Shown: in pieces, positions 12,823 through 25,199 of the stretch
How positions within the stretch are numbered: position 1 is the first letter of the stretch
Layout: each line of letters begins with the position of its first letter
Origin: Aquilaria yunnanensis
Taxonomy: Eukaryota; Streptophyta; Magnoliopsida; Malvales; Thymelaeaceae
Direction: 5' to 3'
Assembly (NCBI GenBank): GCA_039654915.1
Contig: CM077593.1
Coordinates: 118,227,413-118,291,412 of the forward strand
Length of the DNA: 64,000 nucleotides
Program-made: the position numbers and the translations under genes
The notes under the pieces: model-generated
What the model was told of the DNA's origin: nothing
Seen by the model: only the letters and a program-made list of their open reading frames with translations
Databases searched by the model: none

Positions 12823-15800
12823 TAGAGATGGGACATGAGCCGGTTCAACCCTGCCCAAACTGGGACCGGCCCTGCAAGTTAAACTTTGCCAGACCCGGTC
12901 AAATTCACCTCGGCACTGCCTGGCAAAAACCTACAAAAATATGGGGCCAAATACGGGTCTGAATGGGAGGATTGTGAAAATGGACCGCCTTAGCACAATA
13001 CCGAACTTGACTCGCCCTGTGACCTGACCAGCCTGCCCTGCCGAACTGACTCGGCTCAAGATCGGTTCGAGCCTAGAACGTCCCCCAACGGCTCTTTCAA
13101 CAAACACTTGTAAAAAAAATTGGATTAATTACAAAATAGGTCATCCAACGGTTTTCTGCTCTATTTTAATTCCCAAATTTTATTTTCACCCCTCCCAACA
13201 ACTAAATTTTAAAGACTTTTTGGTCCAAATAATTTTTGGCTCTCCCCCATAACTACCAAAGTCATTTTTACTCTATCCTCACACCATCACTCAATCTCTC
13301 TTCTTCCTCTACTATATTCTCTCAAGCATTTGATCTTTTTTCTTAATCTCTTCCAAATTTCTTCCTAATCTCTGCCTAATATCTTCATAATCTCCTCTTA
13401 ATTTTGCATTAATCACCACTATTAGTTCGTGACTCATAGCTTCAGAGGAAAGGGCAAGTCGACGGAGAGTTCATTTTCAAGCTCCATTAGCCTCCGAGGC
13501 TTATTTTGTCGCAGTTCTCGGCCTGCCGATAAAGGCAACTTAATTGAAGAATTGTACGACGATTATGCCGAAATCGATATAACAAATTACGATTTGAGAC
13601 TCGACGATCAATTATCAAATGATAAACTTGAAGAGTTCAATGCAACGGCGGCTGGGGATTCATCAACATAACTGACACCGACAAGTCAAGGACCCGCTAT
13701 GAAGGAAACCCAAGGACAAGGTAAATCCTCAAGATTAATTACTTGGGTTTGGAAGCATTATGAGCTCATACACGAAGGGGAGTCGAGGTACAAGAAATGC
13801 AAACATTACGGGAAAAAATTGGTGCATAAAAAGAATTTCAGCACTGGAACACTAAAGCGACATTATTGAAAATCAACATCTTAATGTCCTCGTTAGTGTC
13901 AGGACTAGTTCTAGAAGACAAACACAACTTGGGTCTACAACCGTCGCCAGCGGACCAAGTATATTTCGTTTTAACCAACAATCTTGTAGATAAATCATGA
14001 TAAATTGGATGATGCTTACCGAAAAACCTTTTTCACAAGCTGAAGATATGCATATAGAATCTTGGATAAAATCATAATTAAATCCTACATTTAAAAAAGT
14101 GTTTCGAAAAACCGCTAGGAAAAAAAAACTTTAGATTATTTGAAATAAAAAAATTAGATTTGTAATCCTATTTTTCTGCTCTTGATCATTGTGTAGCATT
14201 CACTTCTGATATGTGGACATCACCTATAGGTCAATCATTTTATTATGTTACCTCTCATTAGATTGATTCTGATTGGATTATGCAAAAATAAATTTTGTCA
14301 TTTAGAGTCATTGAAACGGATCATACTGGTTATCACATATTTAATTGTATCTTAGAAACTTTACATGATTATTTTTGTGTTGATAAAGTCCTGTACATTT
14401 CATTTGATAATGCTTCAAACAATGATGTTGCCGCTTTCCTTTTGAGTCAATCACTGAAACCACATCTCAAAGGTGCATTTTTTTACGTTAGATGCATATG
14501 TCATATTTTGAACCTTTGTATGCAAAAGGGTTTAAAAGTTCTCTAAAATGAAATTCTCCCTATTCAGAACTCATTGATGTATTTGAAATCAAGACCTGCT
14601 GTGTTTCGTGAATTTAAAAGGTTTTGTTTTAAAAATCAAAAAGAATTTTCTTGAAAATGGTTTAAATTGAATTATCCAACCTGCTAGAACTACACATATT
14701 TGATGTTGTAAGATGCATTCCTGTATACAAATTTGTTAACGCATTTTATGAACTTAAAAATGAGTTGTGAATTTCTTATAACTGAAGTTTGGTAAAAATG
14801 TTCTAAAACCGGTAAATTGCTAAAAAAAAATTACAATGCTACTGAATTTTCTTTGATATTTAATACCGAACCATTCATCAAGTTTTACTTCATTTAGTGA
14901 ACATTACATATGCTTTACATCGATTTAAAAATAATAAATTGTTAAAACCGACTGTCAAAGTTATACGGGCTAAATGGCTTCACTATTTCGAAAACATTAT
15001 ACCTATCTTTTTAGTTGCTTCTTTGCTTAACTCATATGCCAAATTAACGAACACAACAACATTGCTTGTAAGACTCATATAAATATTTTTGCTATATCTG
15101 CTACTGCTTCCGAGTATTTGTATTCTTTATACAAGTTATATTGTGAACGGCATTCAAATAAAGTAATATCCGAAACTCCTCAGACCGAGCCTTCAAGGAG
15201 ATCAATCTCATCAAGATTCAACTCGGCCCTCTAAATGCTCAAACGACCCTAACTGATGACATCGGGATTAGCTGAGGCCGATGACTATCTCAACACATCT
15301 TTTGAGTTAAGCAACGTCAACTTATTAGAGTGATGGAAATAAAATAGATCAAAGTTTCTGATCTTGTCGATAATCGCATAAGAGATTTTTGCCGTTCCAA
15401 TCTCCACCGTATCATCTAAAGCAGTATTTAGTACAGAAAAATGGATAATATCGGAGAAATGATCAAGATTAACACCCAAGACAGTAGAAATATACGCGTA
15501 CAGCCGAAATTGTGGGCTCACAACACTCCGTCAGCAAAACAAAAAGAGTTCAGATGACAAGATAATCTCCAATACCATGACTTAATTTTTTTTTTTTCAA
15601 TCACACATGTAATTTGTATTTATTTTGATTATGCTATCATCACAAATTATAGGTTTCTATTTTTCATTATTTTCAAAACGTTTTTGCTATTTCAAAATGT
15701 AAGCCCAATTCTAATTATTTGTAAGTGTTTTTCGGTTTTTTTTACTTTATAAAACTTACATGGAGGTGATATTTTTTCTCAAAAATATTTATTACATAAA

Positions 15801-15950
15801 CAATTAATTATGTTTCTAATCTTAAAAAAAATAATAAAAAACCCCCTCAAAACCTGCCCCACACGGCCCTGGGACTGGTCCAAGCCCGGTCCTCCTTGAC
15901 CCAGGCCCAAGACCGGCCAGTCCAGATCAGGTCAACCCGACACCCATCTA
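12823..15950 (+). mobile_element. Decayed hAT transposon
   Basis: Short terminal inverted repeats, TAGAGATGGG at 12823 and CCCATCTA ending at 15950, bracket GC-rich subterminal regions full of CGGCCC/GACCGG phrases (12830-13090 and 15845-15945). Inside lies a relic of a BED-zinc-finger hAT transposase of the RICESLEEPER type. No convincing 8-bp target duplication remains. The element lies just downstream of the minus-strand gene that ends at 16752. Confidence 0.75.
13429..15540 (+). pseudogene. hAT transposase relic (BED finger, core, C-terminal dimerisation region)
   Basis: Pieces of one transposase follow in order. An N-terminal acidic region opens at a GTG where an ATG would be expected (13429). 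A BED zinc finger follows (about 13736-13869: TWVWKHYELI, KKCKHYGK, LKRHY) in which the second cysteine of the CxxC pair is tyrosine. The catalytic core carries the TSDMWTS motif (about 14200) and SFDNASNND (about 14400), then RCICHILNLCMQKGL (about 14490-14535), as in plant hAT transposases. The C-terminal dimerisation region (about 15275-15520) carries SFELSNVNLLEWWK-like sequence with a stop where a tryptophan is expected, and AVFSTEKWII. Many stops and frame changes intervene, so it cannot make an active enzyme. The family call is secure. Confidence 0.85.
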
Positions 15951-16751
15951 TATGATCTCTTGCTTGTCCATGTAGGCGTTACATCGCGGCAACAACATCT
16001 CAGACCTCAGATAACCCGAAGATATCCTACTAATTTTATTCCAGATTTCACAGAGCAACATCAGTAACTATTCTACTTATTGGTGGCAGTGGCAGTGGCA
16101 GTGGCACCTCATTTTGTTTAGGACTTAACAATTCAAACGCTTTACAAGTACAGATACATATCATGAAGCTTAGCTAGTTCATCTTTAGGCGGAAGTACCC
16201 TCATTTCTCCTCGAACTTTGCTCAGTTGGACTATTGAGTTCCACATGTCTAGGACTTACAATAACAGGAAATTCCATGGTTTGACTAACCTGTTCTGTTC
16301 TGGTCCACATCCAAGAAATTGAAAGTTGGATCCTTGAGTTTCCCTTCATTTCAGGAGCCCTCTGCTTTTTCATTGTCCTCATCTTCCTGGCTCAACACGA
16401 TTTTACCATTTACTTGTCCCTTCTTCATTGGCTCCGGCTTACTGGCTCCAAAATGAATCTATCTAAACCTATACTCTCCATCCATGTCAGCTAGTTTAAC
16501 GAAGTCACAGTTTCAGCCGAGCAGTAGGGCTAGTTGAACGTATATGTTATCTTACCAGGTAGAGTAGGAGAAAATAATCTGATACAGAAAATTTTGTGGA
16601 TGAACAAAGCACTTGCACGCTCCCATATTTAATTACCAGATATATACATCAGAAATCAAGCTGTTCAGAGATTCAAAAATCTGGCATGGAATCCCACTTA
16701 GCTAGAAAGGAAAAGCAGGCATACCAAGGACATCATCTTATTTAACTGAAA
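15951..16751. other. 3' flank of the minus-strand gene, with a GTGGCA repeat
   Basis: A short hexamer array (GTGGCA, about four copies) lies at about 16082-16107. The rest is unique-looking sequence that probably includes the 3' UTR of the gene ending at 16752. No other gene was seen. Confidence 0.5.
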
Positions 16752-19700
16752 TCACCTTGAGGAGCTACGTTTAGCAGTGTCTTCAGCACGAGTAAGTGCA
16801 TCTGTAAGAACATCAATAGTCCAGTTTCTCAAGTCCTCCTGTATGCAAGCAAATCAGGAAAAGCAGCACTCAGTCTAGGTGTAGCAATTTCATGTAAATG
16901 TGTTACAGAAGCAACATAACCATCATGAAAACCCCCAATACTTTGTCAATAATTCAACAAAACAGACAACTAGATTGCGTAATCATGATCCTATCCAATA
17001 TCCATCACTGGAGAGTTGGTCAGAAGAACAAGTATCAGAGATGGCAGTTGAAGAGTTCAATTAAAGCATAATGAATCTCCAATAAGTATGTGCATGTGCA
17101 ACTTACCATGGAGAAGGCCTCCAACAGTATACAAAATTAAGTTTGCACTACATCATAAACATGCGACAACCAGAAAATAGATTAGTGACAGTTTCTAAAT
17201 GCAACTTTTTAAACTGTACAGGTCCACTCCAAAGAATTTGCAACTTTCAAAATCTTAGTTACGAGAATTTAGATCAAAATATCCCTCAGGAGAGTGTTTG
17301 CTTTTAGGGCCATAATTTTTTTTCAAAGAAAAAAGCATAACAAAAATTTATGTTGAACAATAATCAACAACAAGCTAGCAATATAATATAGCTAGTACTA
17401 TTTGGTCACCCTAAAAGGAAAAAAAACATTAAAAAAAAAAATTTTGTGTCAAAAGAATTAATGACACCAATTTGATATTTATCATATGGTTTTCAGCTTT
17501 AAACCACCAAGGCACGAATTATAAGAGCATGCTCTTAAATGTGATAAGATAGTGCAGGTGCCTCATTGCTTGAAATGATGATATAGCACAATATCCTTAA
17601 ATTTTGTGAAAAAGTGTCACTCTCTTTATGACGAAAGGAGTATAAAACATCAAGGAGACGAGAAATGTTTTGGCTCACCATACGTGGCCGTTCTCCTGTT
17701 CTTATCCTTGCATTTGGACGAGCAAGCTTGGACTCAAAGGGAGTCCTTGGTCTTACTTCTCGAATTTCTTCCCATTCCTCTCGGGTAATCATCCTCACTG
17801 TGCCTTGACCAGCAGGAGCCTTCTTTATCTTACGTTCAATCAACTCCTGGGACCTTGACTCATCATGCTGCCAGCCGAAACAGTTAACCAAATTAACTAG
17901 TTAAAAGAAGTTATGGCAACTAAATTGGACTGCAGCAACAAAGAAGATTTCTCAATCTATTTTTCTTGGTTAAAAAAAATAGATGCCTTAAGCTTACATC
18001 CCATAAAAAATGAAATTCTGGATACAAGCACCAAAAAGACTACCTGATCATCACAGATCAGGGAAGTGATTTCGAAAGCTATTTGATTAGTGTGCAAACA
18101 ACATCATAAAATATCCCAAATAATCTCAACATTTTGCCTTTGAATTGAAGACATGAAATTTGATGACATTCCTACATGTTATTCACATTCTATCCACCAC
18201 CAAGAGTAAAGGCTATCCAATTCCTTCAACAACCAAAAGCCCCTTAATACAGGATTTCCTCAAGACATCCTCAAGGTGCACCAGCATAATTTCAATGAGC
18301 ACACTGTGATATGGAGCTAATCTCAGAAGTGAACAGACAGCAGAAATGGAGACAAAAAATAAAAATTTAATTTAATACAAAATGGATAAAAAATGGACAC
18401 AAACCATCATAAGGAGCTTTGCAAAGAGTGCAATTCCTACAACAGTAAGATACATTGGCAATGATGCTGTGTCAAGGAATGATCTTGACTCAGGAACTTC
18501 TACAAACAACTGATTCTTTTTAAACTTTCTCTTCTTCCTAATCTTCTCCAACTCCATAACTCTTCTCTTCAAGCTCTCAGTGGGACCATCCATGGATGAT
18601 GTATGCAAACATCTATGAAACAAAAGTGCTATCTGGCTAATCTTATACATTGTGGCTAGAAGAGAACCTGCAACTGCCATCAAAATACAGAGAATAAATG
18701 TATTGAGCAGCTGAAATTGCCATAGGTCCTTAAATATTTGACGATAAATTCAAATGGAATAAATCCACAACATCATAGCACCTACCACCCAAATTCCTTT
18801 GTGTCACAGACCCTATGAATGTTTCGGCTACACTCCAGCAGAGAGCAATTGCTTTCCAGATCTCTTGGCGACAATGAACGATCACGGTAAGAGATCTGTG
18901 ACCTGAAAGGAAAAGAGATAGAACAACAAATTTGATAAATACCTTAAGAGTCCTTTTCAATCAAGTCATTTCCTTAATCTATATTTTGTTACACTTTTAC
19001 TCCATTCCCACAACCACAAATCCACAACAAAGTATGAGACTAAAAGCATAACAACCAAGTCCACAACAAAATATGAGGTTAAAAACATATTAACCAAGTC
19101 CATAATCAACATCTAAACTATCAAAACAACAAAAACCAAGTCTAACATCAAAATCTAAGCCCAAGTAAGGTCACTTCTCACAAGTCTCCAACCAACATAA
19201 TAATTCAAACAACTAGAGAGAAGGGTAAAGCAGAGTGGCTCAACAAAGTGGAAGGCATTGTTAAAACACATGAAGACTAAAGTTGCTGCCCTCTACAACT
19301 CTACCAAACCTATGAGAACTGTACTTTTTTTTTTTGGCCGGATGAATTAGCCAACATAACAAAGAACTCTGCACTCTTTAGTATCAATGGTTTCAACATG
19401 CAGAATCATGGTTTCCCAGTGAACTGGAGCAACATACACATGATCTATAGTCACCCGAACTCAAGAATTGAACTGTTAAGTGTCATGATTCAGCAAAAAT
19501 TCACAATTTAAAACACTCAGCTAAAGAAATTCGATGTCCATGTTTTCAGGAAACAGTCTGTGTTGCTGTCGCCATGAAAAACATGAAAATATGAACAGCA
19601 ATTTGGAAAGTTGGTGGATCAACAGGCTATCTTGATCCAAATATGTCAGTAACCAATGTATATGTTTCTATCTGCGTGTATATAGACCATAAGATCTCGA

Positions 19701-22700
19701 GTTAGAGATCGTGACTATATGATTTTGTTGACTGCAGTTTTTGAGATTAATAGAAACATGTATTTTTCTAGAACTGTTTGATTTAGATCTCAGTTCTTTC
19801 AGTCCGCACAAAAATTATCCAGATAAAATACACCTATACTGAATTTTTTTTAAAAAAAAAAATCTTACCAATTTCAACTGGAAATTCATACCAAAAGAAA
19901 TGCATAAGGCCAAAATAAGACCAACTTAGAGAGAAGCCAGTACGAGCTGACCTAAACTCAAATGTCAAAGAGCCCTGAATCAGGCAAACCACAAATCAAC
20001 AAGAAGCCAACTTAGCACAAATAAAATGAGACAACTAATCTTATATCTACTTACAACAGGGGAGAATATCGAAACTTTTCATTTCCAAACCAAAAGTTTT
20101 TCTGATCTATTAATAGATATGAAAGCAGGAAGGATGGCAATATAGTCACTTCCTACTTCCATTTTTTTTTGTTCATTTGTTAGAATGCTGCCATCTGGAC
20201 TTTCAGGTCCACTCTTCCTTTTCTGCCCACACTTATAACACGTGTCAACCATACATGCAAAGCTTAGATTCACTTTGAGGCAGTTAAAACCTATTTCAAA
20301 TTCGTTAGAATTTTACTGTCAACCACGTTTCCATATTCAGAATAGGTTCAACTGGAAAATCAATATTACAACCGCCCATAATGTTAACTTCCTACTAACA
20401 TTTTGAATTAGTGAGCAGTTTTTTGGGCAGTTATTCTACATATCCATCCATCCCACTACTCCACTGCCCCACGTCATTGTTTAAATACAGACCAAGCATT
20501 GAGAAATTCTTTATTTCACCTTCCACAGAGACCGAAATATACAAAACACACACACACACACACACATTAGAAACAGAATAAATCTTTATTGCCTGGTGGC
20601 AACCTCTGCAGCAGATTGCTGGGCATCCCTTGTTTGCAGGTACTGAGCATTCAATTACCATAAATTCCACAGTAAATATCAGTGACTAGATTCACTTCTA
20701 AACAGATTCTTCTATTAAATAAAACTTACATTTACTATTGTTTGGTGCAGCTTCAAATATGTTCCACACAGCAGGACCTCATGCATATGAAACCTACAAC
20801 AGCAGGGAACCACATTAATTTGGTTTTACAAGTGAAGACCGACTTTGTTACAACACGCAACGAAAGTGCAAGTATGGAGAATGTTAGCCATAAAATGTTT
20901 AAAATTTGAGTTCCAAACATGAAAGCACCAATAGCAGCAGGTTTAAAAATGAAGTTTGTATTCTATACTTCTCTTATAGTTTCAAGAAAACATTGGACAC
21001 TTCCAGTTTTAAAAATGCATCTTCAGTTGTATAATAGAGTTCTATAGTATTCCATTTATGCATTTTCAAACTTACATTTTCTTAAACTACTTTATATGAA
21101 ATTGCACACTCTTTAAAATAGATAACACTTAGGTGCAGCTGGAATATTGCAGGCTGTCATTTCCCAGCTATATAAAACTTACTTTCTAGCGGCAAGGAAA
21201 AACAAGTACGACTTCATTAATTCACGTTGTCAAAGAACAAGCATTATTTCAATAGATTATGAATAAGTCAGTAACTGACATGCATATTTTTAACAGGTAC
21301 ACACTCTTGCAGGCTAATAGTTAAACCAACAAACTGCAGGGGAAAGAAACAAAGCAAGCTCAACAAAAATTCCATCAATTCAGGTTGTCAAAGTACAGAC
21401 ATTGGCAGAATAGGAACAAATCAGTATACTAACATGTATATTTTAACATGTTGACACTATTGTAGACTCACAATGAAACCAGCAAACTCCAGAGAAAACA
21501 AACTGGTTCAGTTCAGCGAAGAGTATATCGATTCTGGTTGTCAAAGACAGCATCTCTATACTAAACCAGAGAAAAGACTAAAGCAGGTAGGTTATTACCT
21601 ATTGCATTTACTTAATTTCCCATTTTGATGTCTTTGTACATATACAAACTGTTAATATTTGTGCTTATGATTTTATAGCCACTGTTTTACCAGAACATAC
21701 CAAATCAGTTGCTATGTTGCTCATTGCCAGGTACCATTGTTTCTTTTCAATATCTTCCATGGAAATGATATGGGATGCTATTTACTGCTGCTGGTGATGT
21801 ATTTACGGACATAATTGTTACAGTGCATGTATTAGGGTGAGGGATTATAAGTATTACGGTATATGTATTTATTAGCAAATATGATGCATCTTACAAGTTT
21901 TACCATTTTCGTATGTTGCCCATGTATGTTTGTGATAATAAACTAGGCTGAAAAATATGATTCCATACATTCATACATTGTGGTTTAGTTACTTTTCATC
22001 ATCAGAAAATTAGTGACTTAAAAAGTACACTAAAACATAAAAGTTCAAACTTTATAATGATAATGCACTATTTCGTTAAACTCTGTACTTTCATAATTTG
22101 AAAATGTACTAAATTACATCGCATAACTTAGATATGGAATGCAGACAAAAATTTCTAATAATAAAATAAAAACCACTTACATGGTTTAAAGGGCCTGTTA
22201 TTTGCTTTTCATGTTATTGTGCCCCTAATCCTCTTCCTTCTTACCCTCAAACTCGCTCTCGCTGAGACACTCATTCTGATCAAAGGAGTTAAAAACAACT
22301 CTATAGACCTTCTTTTGCCTTCAATATATTTACCCATTAAACATAAGAATAAAGTAACATGCGCTCATTTTTACCAGTAAACCCTCAAATTTCAGTCCTT
22401 TCCAGCCAGTTGGCAGTGGATCGTCAGTCACAGCTCCTACCCAGCCAACTGTTCATCATCCCACCCTAAGAATCAAACCAAAACCCTGATAAAAAATGAC
22501 TGACTTCCTATATTATTTATCTTAGGACACCAGCAACCTGGAAAAAAATTTTAAAAAAAAACTTCAAGCATCTTATTGTTTCTTCATATGAGAATCTGAG
22601 ATCAGCCTGCAGATAGTCTTCTACCTTTCTCCACCATTTCATAGAATAATAGCTATAATTTACGTGTTAAGGCTTGAGGGTTTGAATGAAAATGAACCTT

Positions 22701-23460
22701 AAATTATAAAAAATATAACAAAGTCACCTTACCAAATTCTCGACTCTCCGTTACTCATAGGTTAAAATCGCTCTGTCCAGAATACCGTAATGACTTCAGA
22801 AGACGATCTCTAAGCTTAGAAATCGATTTCCACTATTCAAAGTCATCGATCAAGAATTTTATAGGGTCAGGTTCGGGTTAACCCGAACAACTGGAATTAT
22901 TGTGAGCAATGGAGTTATATTCATTGACCCAAAAAATATATGTACAACGAAATCAAAATTTGCATTTACCAGGAATCACTAAGAACCTATTTAGCAATAA
23001 AAAAAATAAAAGAGAATTACATAATAAAACAACCACTGGAAACTTCCCCTAATCACTTGTGTTGTACAAAAATCACGCTAGGAATCAGACATTCACACTA
23101 GGAATCACACGTTCTTCTCTTTCGGTGTTAAACTGAACTCAATTCCAACTTACCATGGAAATTGACTGACTCCGTCTCAGCGAGGAAGCAAGCAGTAGCA
23201 GTTAAGCTGTCAGCTGGTGGAGGTACAGGGGAGATCGGCTGGTCCTTTGTGCGAGGGAGGGTGGCGCTGAGGAGGAGGTCAAGGGCGTCGACCGGGCAAG
23301 GAGGCGTGACTGAGGGACGTCGAGACTCGAGGCAGGACTGGTCTGTGTGTCGAGGGCGAGCTTAGAGGAGGTCGATGGCGGGGCGACCGGAAAGGAGAAG
23401 CGCGAGGCTGACGAGGAGGCCTAGGGCCTAGCGACGGGCGACGGCTGAGGAGGACGCCAT
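16752..23460 (-). CDS. Plant protein of unknown function, five exons, first exon carries two in-frame stops
   Basis: Exons on the minus strand: 23460-23154, 18902-18786, 18667-18405, 17867-17679 and 16838-16752, all with GT-AG introns. They total 963 bases, or 320 codons plus stop. Exons 2-5 are open and conserved-looking: HCRQEIWKAIALCWSVAETF (exon 2), a basic stretch RKKRKFKK, a membrane segment ending ALFAKLLMM (exon 3), EEWEEIREVRPRTPFESK (exon 4) and IDVLTDALTRAEDTAKR (exon 5). Exon 1 starts MASSSAVARR, then reads TAG (codon 11), a signal-anchor-like hydrophobic run ALGLLVSLALLLSG, TAA (codon 33), then an open frame to a phase-matched GTAAGT donor. The first intron is about 4.25 kb. It is probably a membrane protein of the secretory system or an organelle, but I do not recognise the family. 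The stops could be real nonsense changes, sequence error, or a sign that the true first exon lies elsewhere. Confidence 0.7.
19022..19099. repeat. Two-copy short tandem repeat in intron 1 of the minus-strand gene
   Basis: Two diverged copies of a roughly 40-base unit (CCACAACAAAGTATGAG... and CCACAACAAAATATGAG..., each ending ...AACCAAGT). Confidence 0.55.
20547..20566. repeat. (AC)n microsatellite in intron 1 of the minus-strand gene
   Basis: About ten CA dinucleotides in a row lie between 'acaaaa' and 'attagaaac'. Confidence 0.8.
21193..21560. repeat. Tandem repeat with a unit of about 155 bases, inside intron 1
   Basis: GGTTGTCAAAG or CGTTGTCAAAG recurs at about 21226, 21384 and 21536. 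It is followed by similar runs (a gap, then ACATGCATAT or ACATGTATAT, then AACAGG or AACATG) and preceded by GAAAxAAACAA phrases. This gives two diverged full copies and a partial third. Confidence 0.55.
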
Positions 23461-24632
23461 TTAGGTCCGACCGTCTGAGGGCGGTAGGAAAGGGAATTCG
23501 TGCGGCTGCGAATGGAATAACGGGGAAGGAGTGAGTTGGTTAGGGTATTTTCTGGTGGGTTGGGTTACACCGAAATGGAGTGGGCTGGGCATGGCTACTA
23601 TTTCAAGCTGAATCAGGTCAATTTGGGTTGGTGATTTCTCGTCTTTTAAATTGGATCGGATTCGAGCCAGCATGAATCACATGTTTTACACTCTCTCACC
23701 TGAACCTAACCCGATATTTAGAGTTAGGTTTTGGGTGAGTGTTACTTTCTTTCATTAGGAAAAAATTTTTTACCATCGCACACAATGATTGAAAAACTCA
23801 TCTATTTGATGGTCTAACTTACCAAACATTTGGGGTTGAGAAATGTAAAGAATAGATACATATGTTCTCATCTCTCTCCATTAATTTCATATACTCCATC
23901 ATTAATTTTTACCTAAATAAGACAATAGACCTTTACTATTTTTGCTACAATTTTTATCACTAGCTTTCTCTTTTTCTTTTTCTCATTCATAGATAACAAA
24001 GAAAAAACATAGTGTCTTTGTGGATCGCTAAAAATTATTTTTTACCCAAAATAAATTTGCCAAATAGCCCAATGCCTTGTGTTTAATAGTTGTAGGCCCA
24101 ATCTTATCAAACAAATTCTTACATCTCATAAACATTAAAACAAATACCTTAAGTCTTTCTTCAATAAACCATACCTTCTTTGTCATACCTGGGAAACCAA
24201 TAAATTACAACTAATGCTTCATTCTCTAAAAAAATTTGTTATTGATGGTGCTTAGAGGCAATCATCCAAAATGGGAGTCACAACTTAGGTTTGGTAGAGT
24301 TAATGGATAGCCTAAACTTCATTACAAAACTATTATCCTTTTTTGTTCATTAGCGTTGGAAGCTAAGCTCAAAGGACTTCTTGAAAGCTGGCAAGATAGC
24401 ATACAATCTCCGTATTCTTAACACTACTTTTGTGTCAGATTGTGTCCAGATTTTGCATGCATTGAGAGGATTTCTTCCTTTAGCACCATGTATGTTGCAC
24501 ATGGTCTAGCAAATTATATCAATACTAGAGTCTCTTCCTCAAGGCTTGATGGCAATCATTCCTAGTGAAAAAGTTGTAACAACATACCAAATTGCAGATT
24601 TTTTCCTCCCTTAGCTTTTAGTGTGCGTGCGT

Positions 24633-24670
<38 letters not shown>

Positions 24671-25199
24671 TTGTAGGCTGGGTTTATTTTGTTATCATAT
24701 CCGCTCTGCTTTCAATCTTATTAACTATGTGTATATGTTTTAGGTGGTCCATATGGGTCAACATGCTCATACTATTGGGCTTCACATATATTTTTTTTAA
24801 TATTTTTAACTTCTGTTTCTTTATATATTACATCTAGTTAATTTCTGTTATATGTTTTGGAGATATCATAGTTATTTAATCCATTCTTATTAATTTTTTA
24901 AAATTTTCACTTAACTAATATACCAATTAAAAATGCAAAAAAAAAAATCTATTTTTTTTGTCAAACTTAAGAACTTTTTATTAATTTTTCTTTCTTTAAG
25001 TTGGGTGCGGAAAAATTCATAAAAAGTTAATTGCTTTTTGAAAATTTTATTTGAGTAAATATTACGTAATTAGAGTGTGAGCTTTTCAACTAACATTGAT
25101 TTTGGACAAAAACTCAATAAAACTTTAAAATAATGAGTTTTTAAACTAAAAATAATGTTTTTGCTAAAGTATTTTTGTTACTTAATGGATAGTGGTAGC
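23461..25199. other. Promoter side of the minus-strand gene and intergenic DNA
   Basis: The first 250 bases upstream of the predicted ATG at 23460 are GC-richer than the rest and probably contain its promoter and leader, though I see no clear TATA box. A (CA)n microsatellite lies at about 24635-24667. Beyond it the sequence is AT-rich with no gene. Confidence 0.45.

Noticed and set aside
24631..24837. Frame beginning with a His-Thr repeat
   Set aside because: It is translated (CA)n microsatellite.
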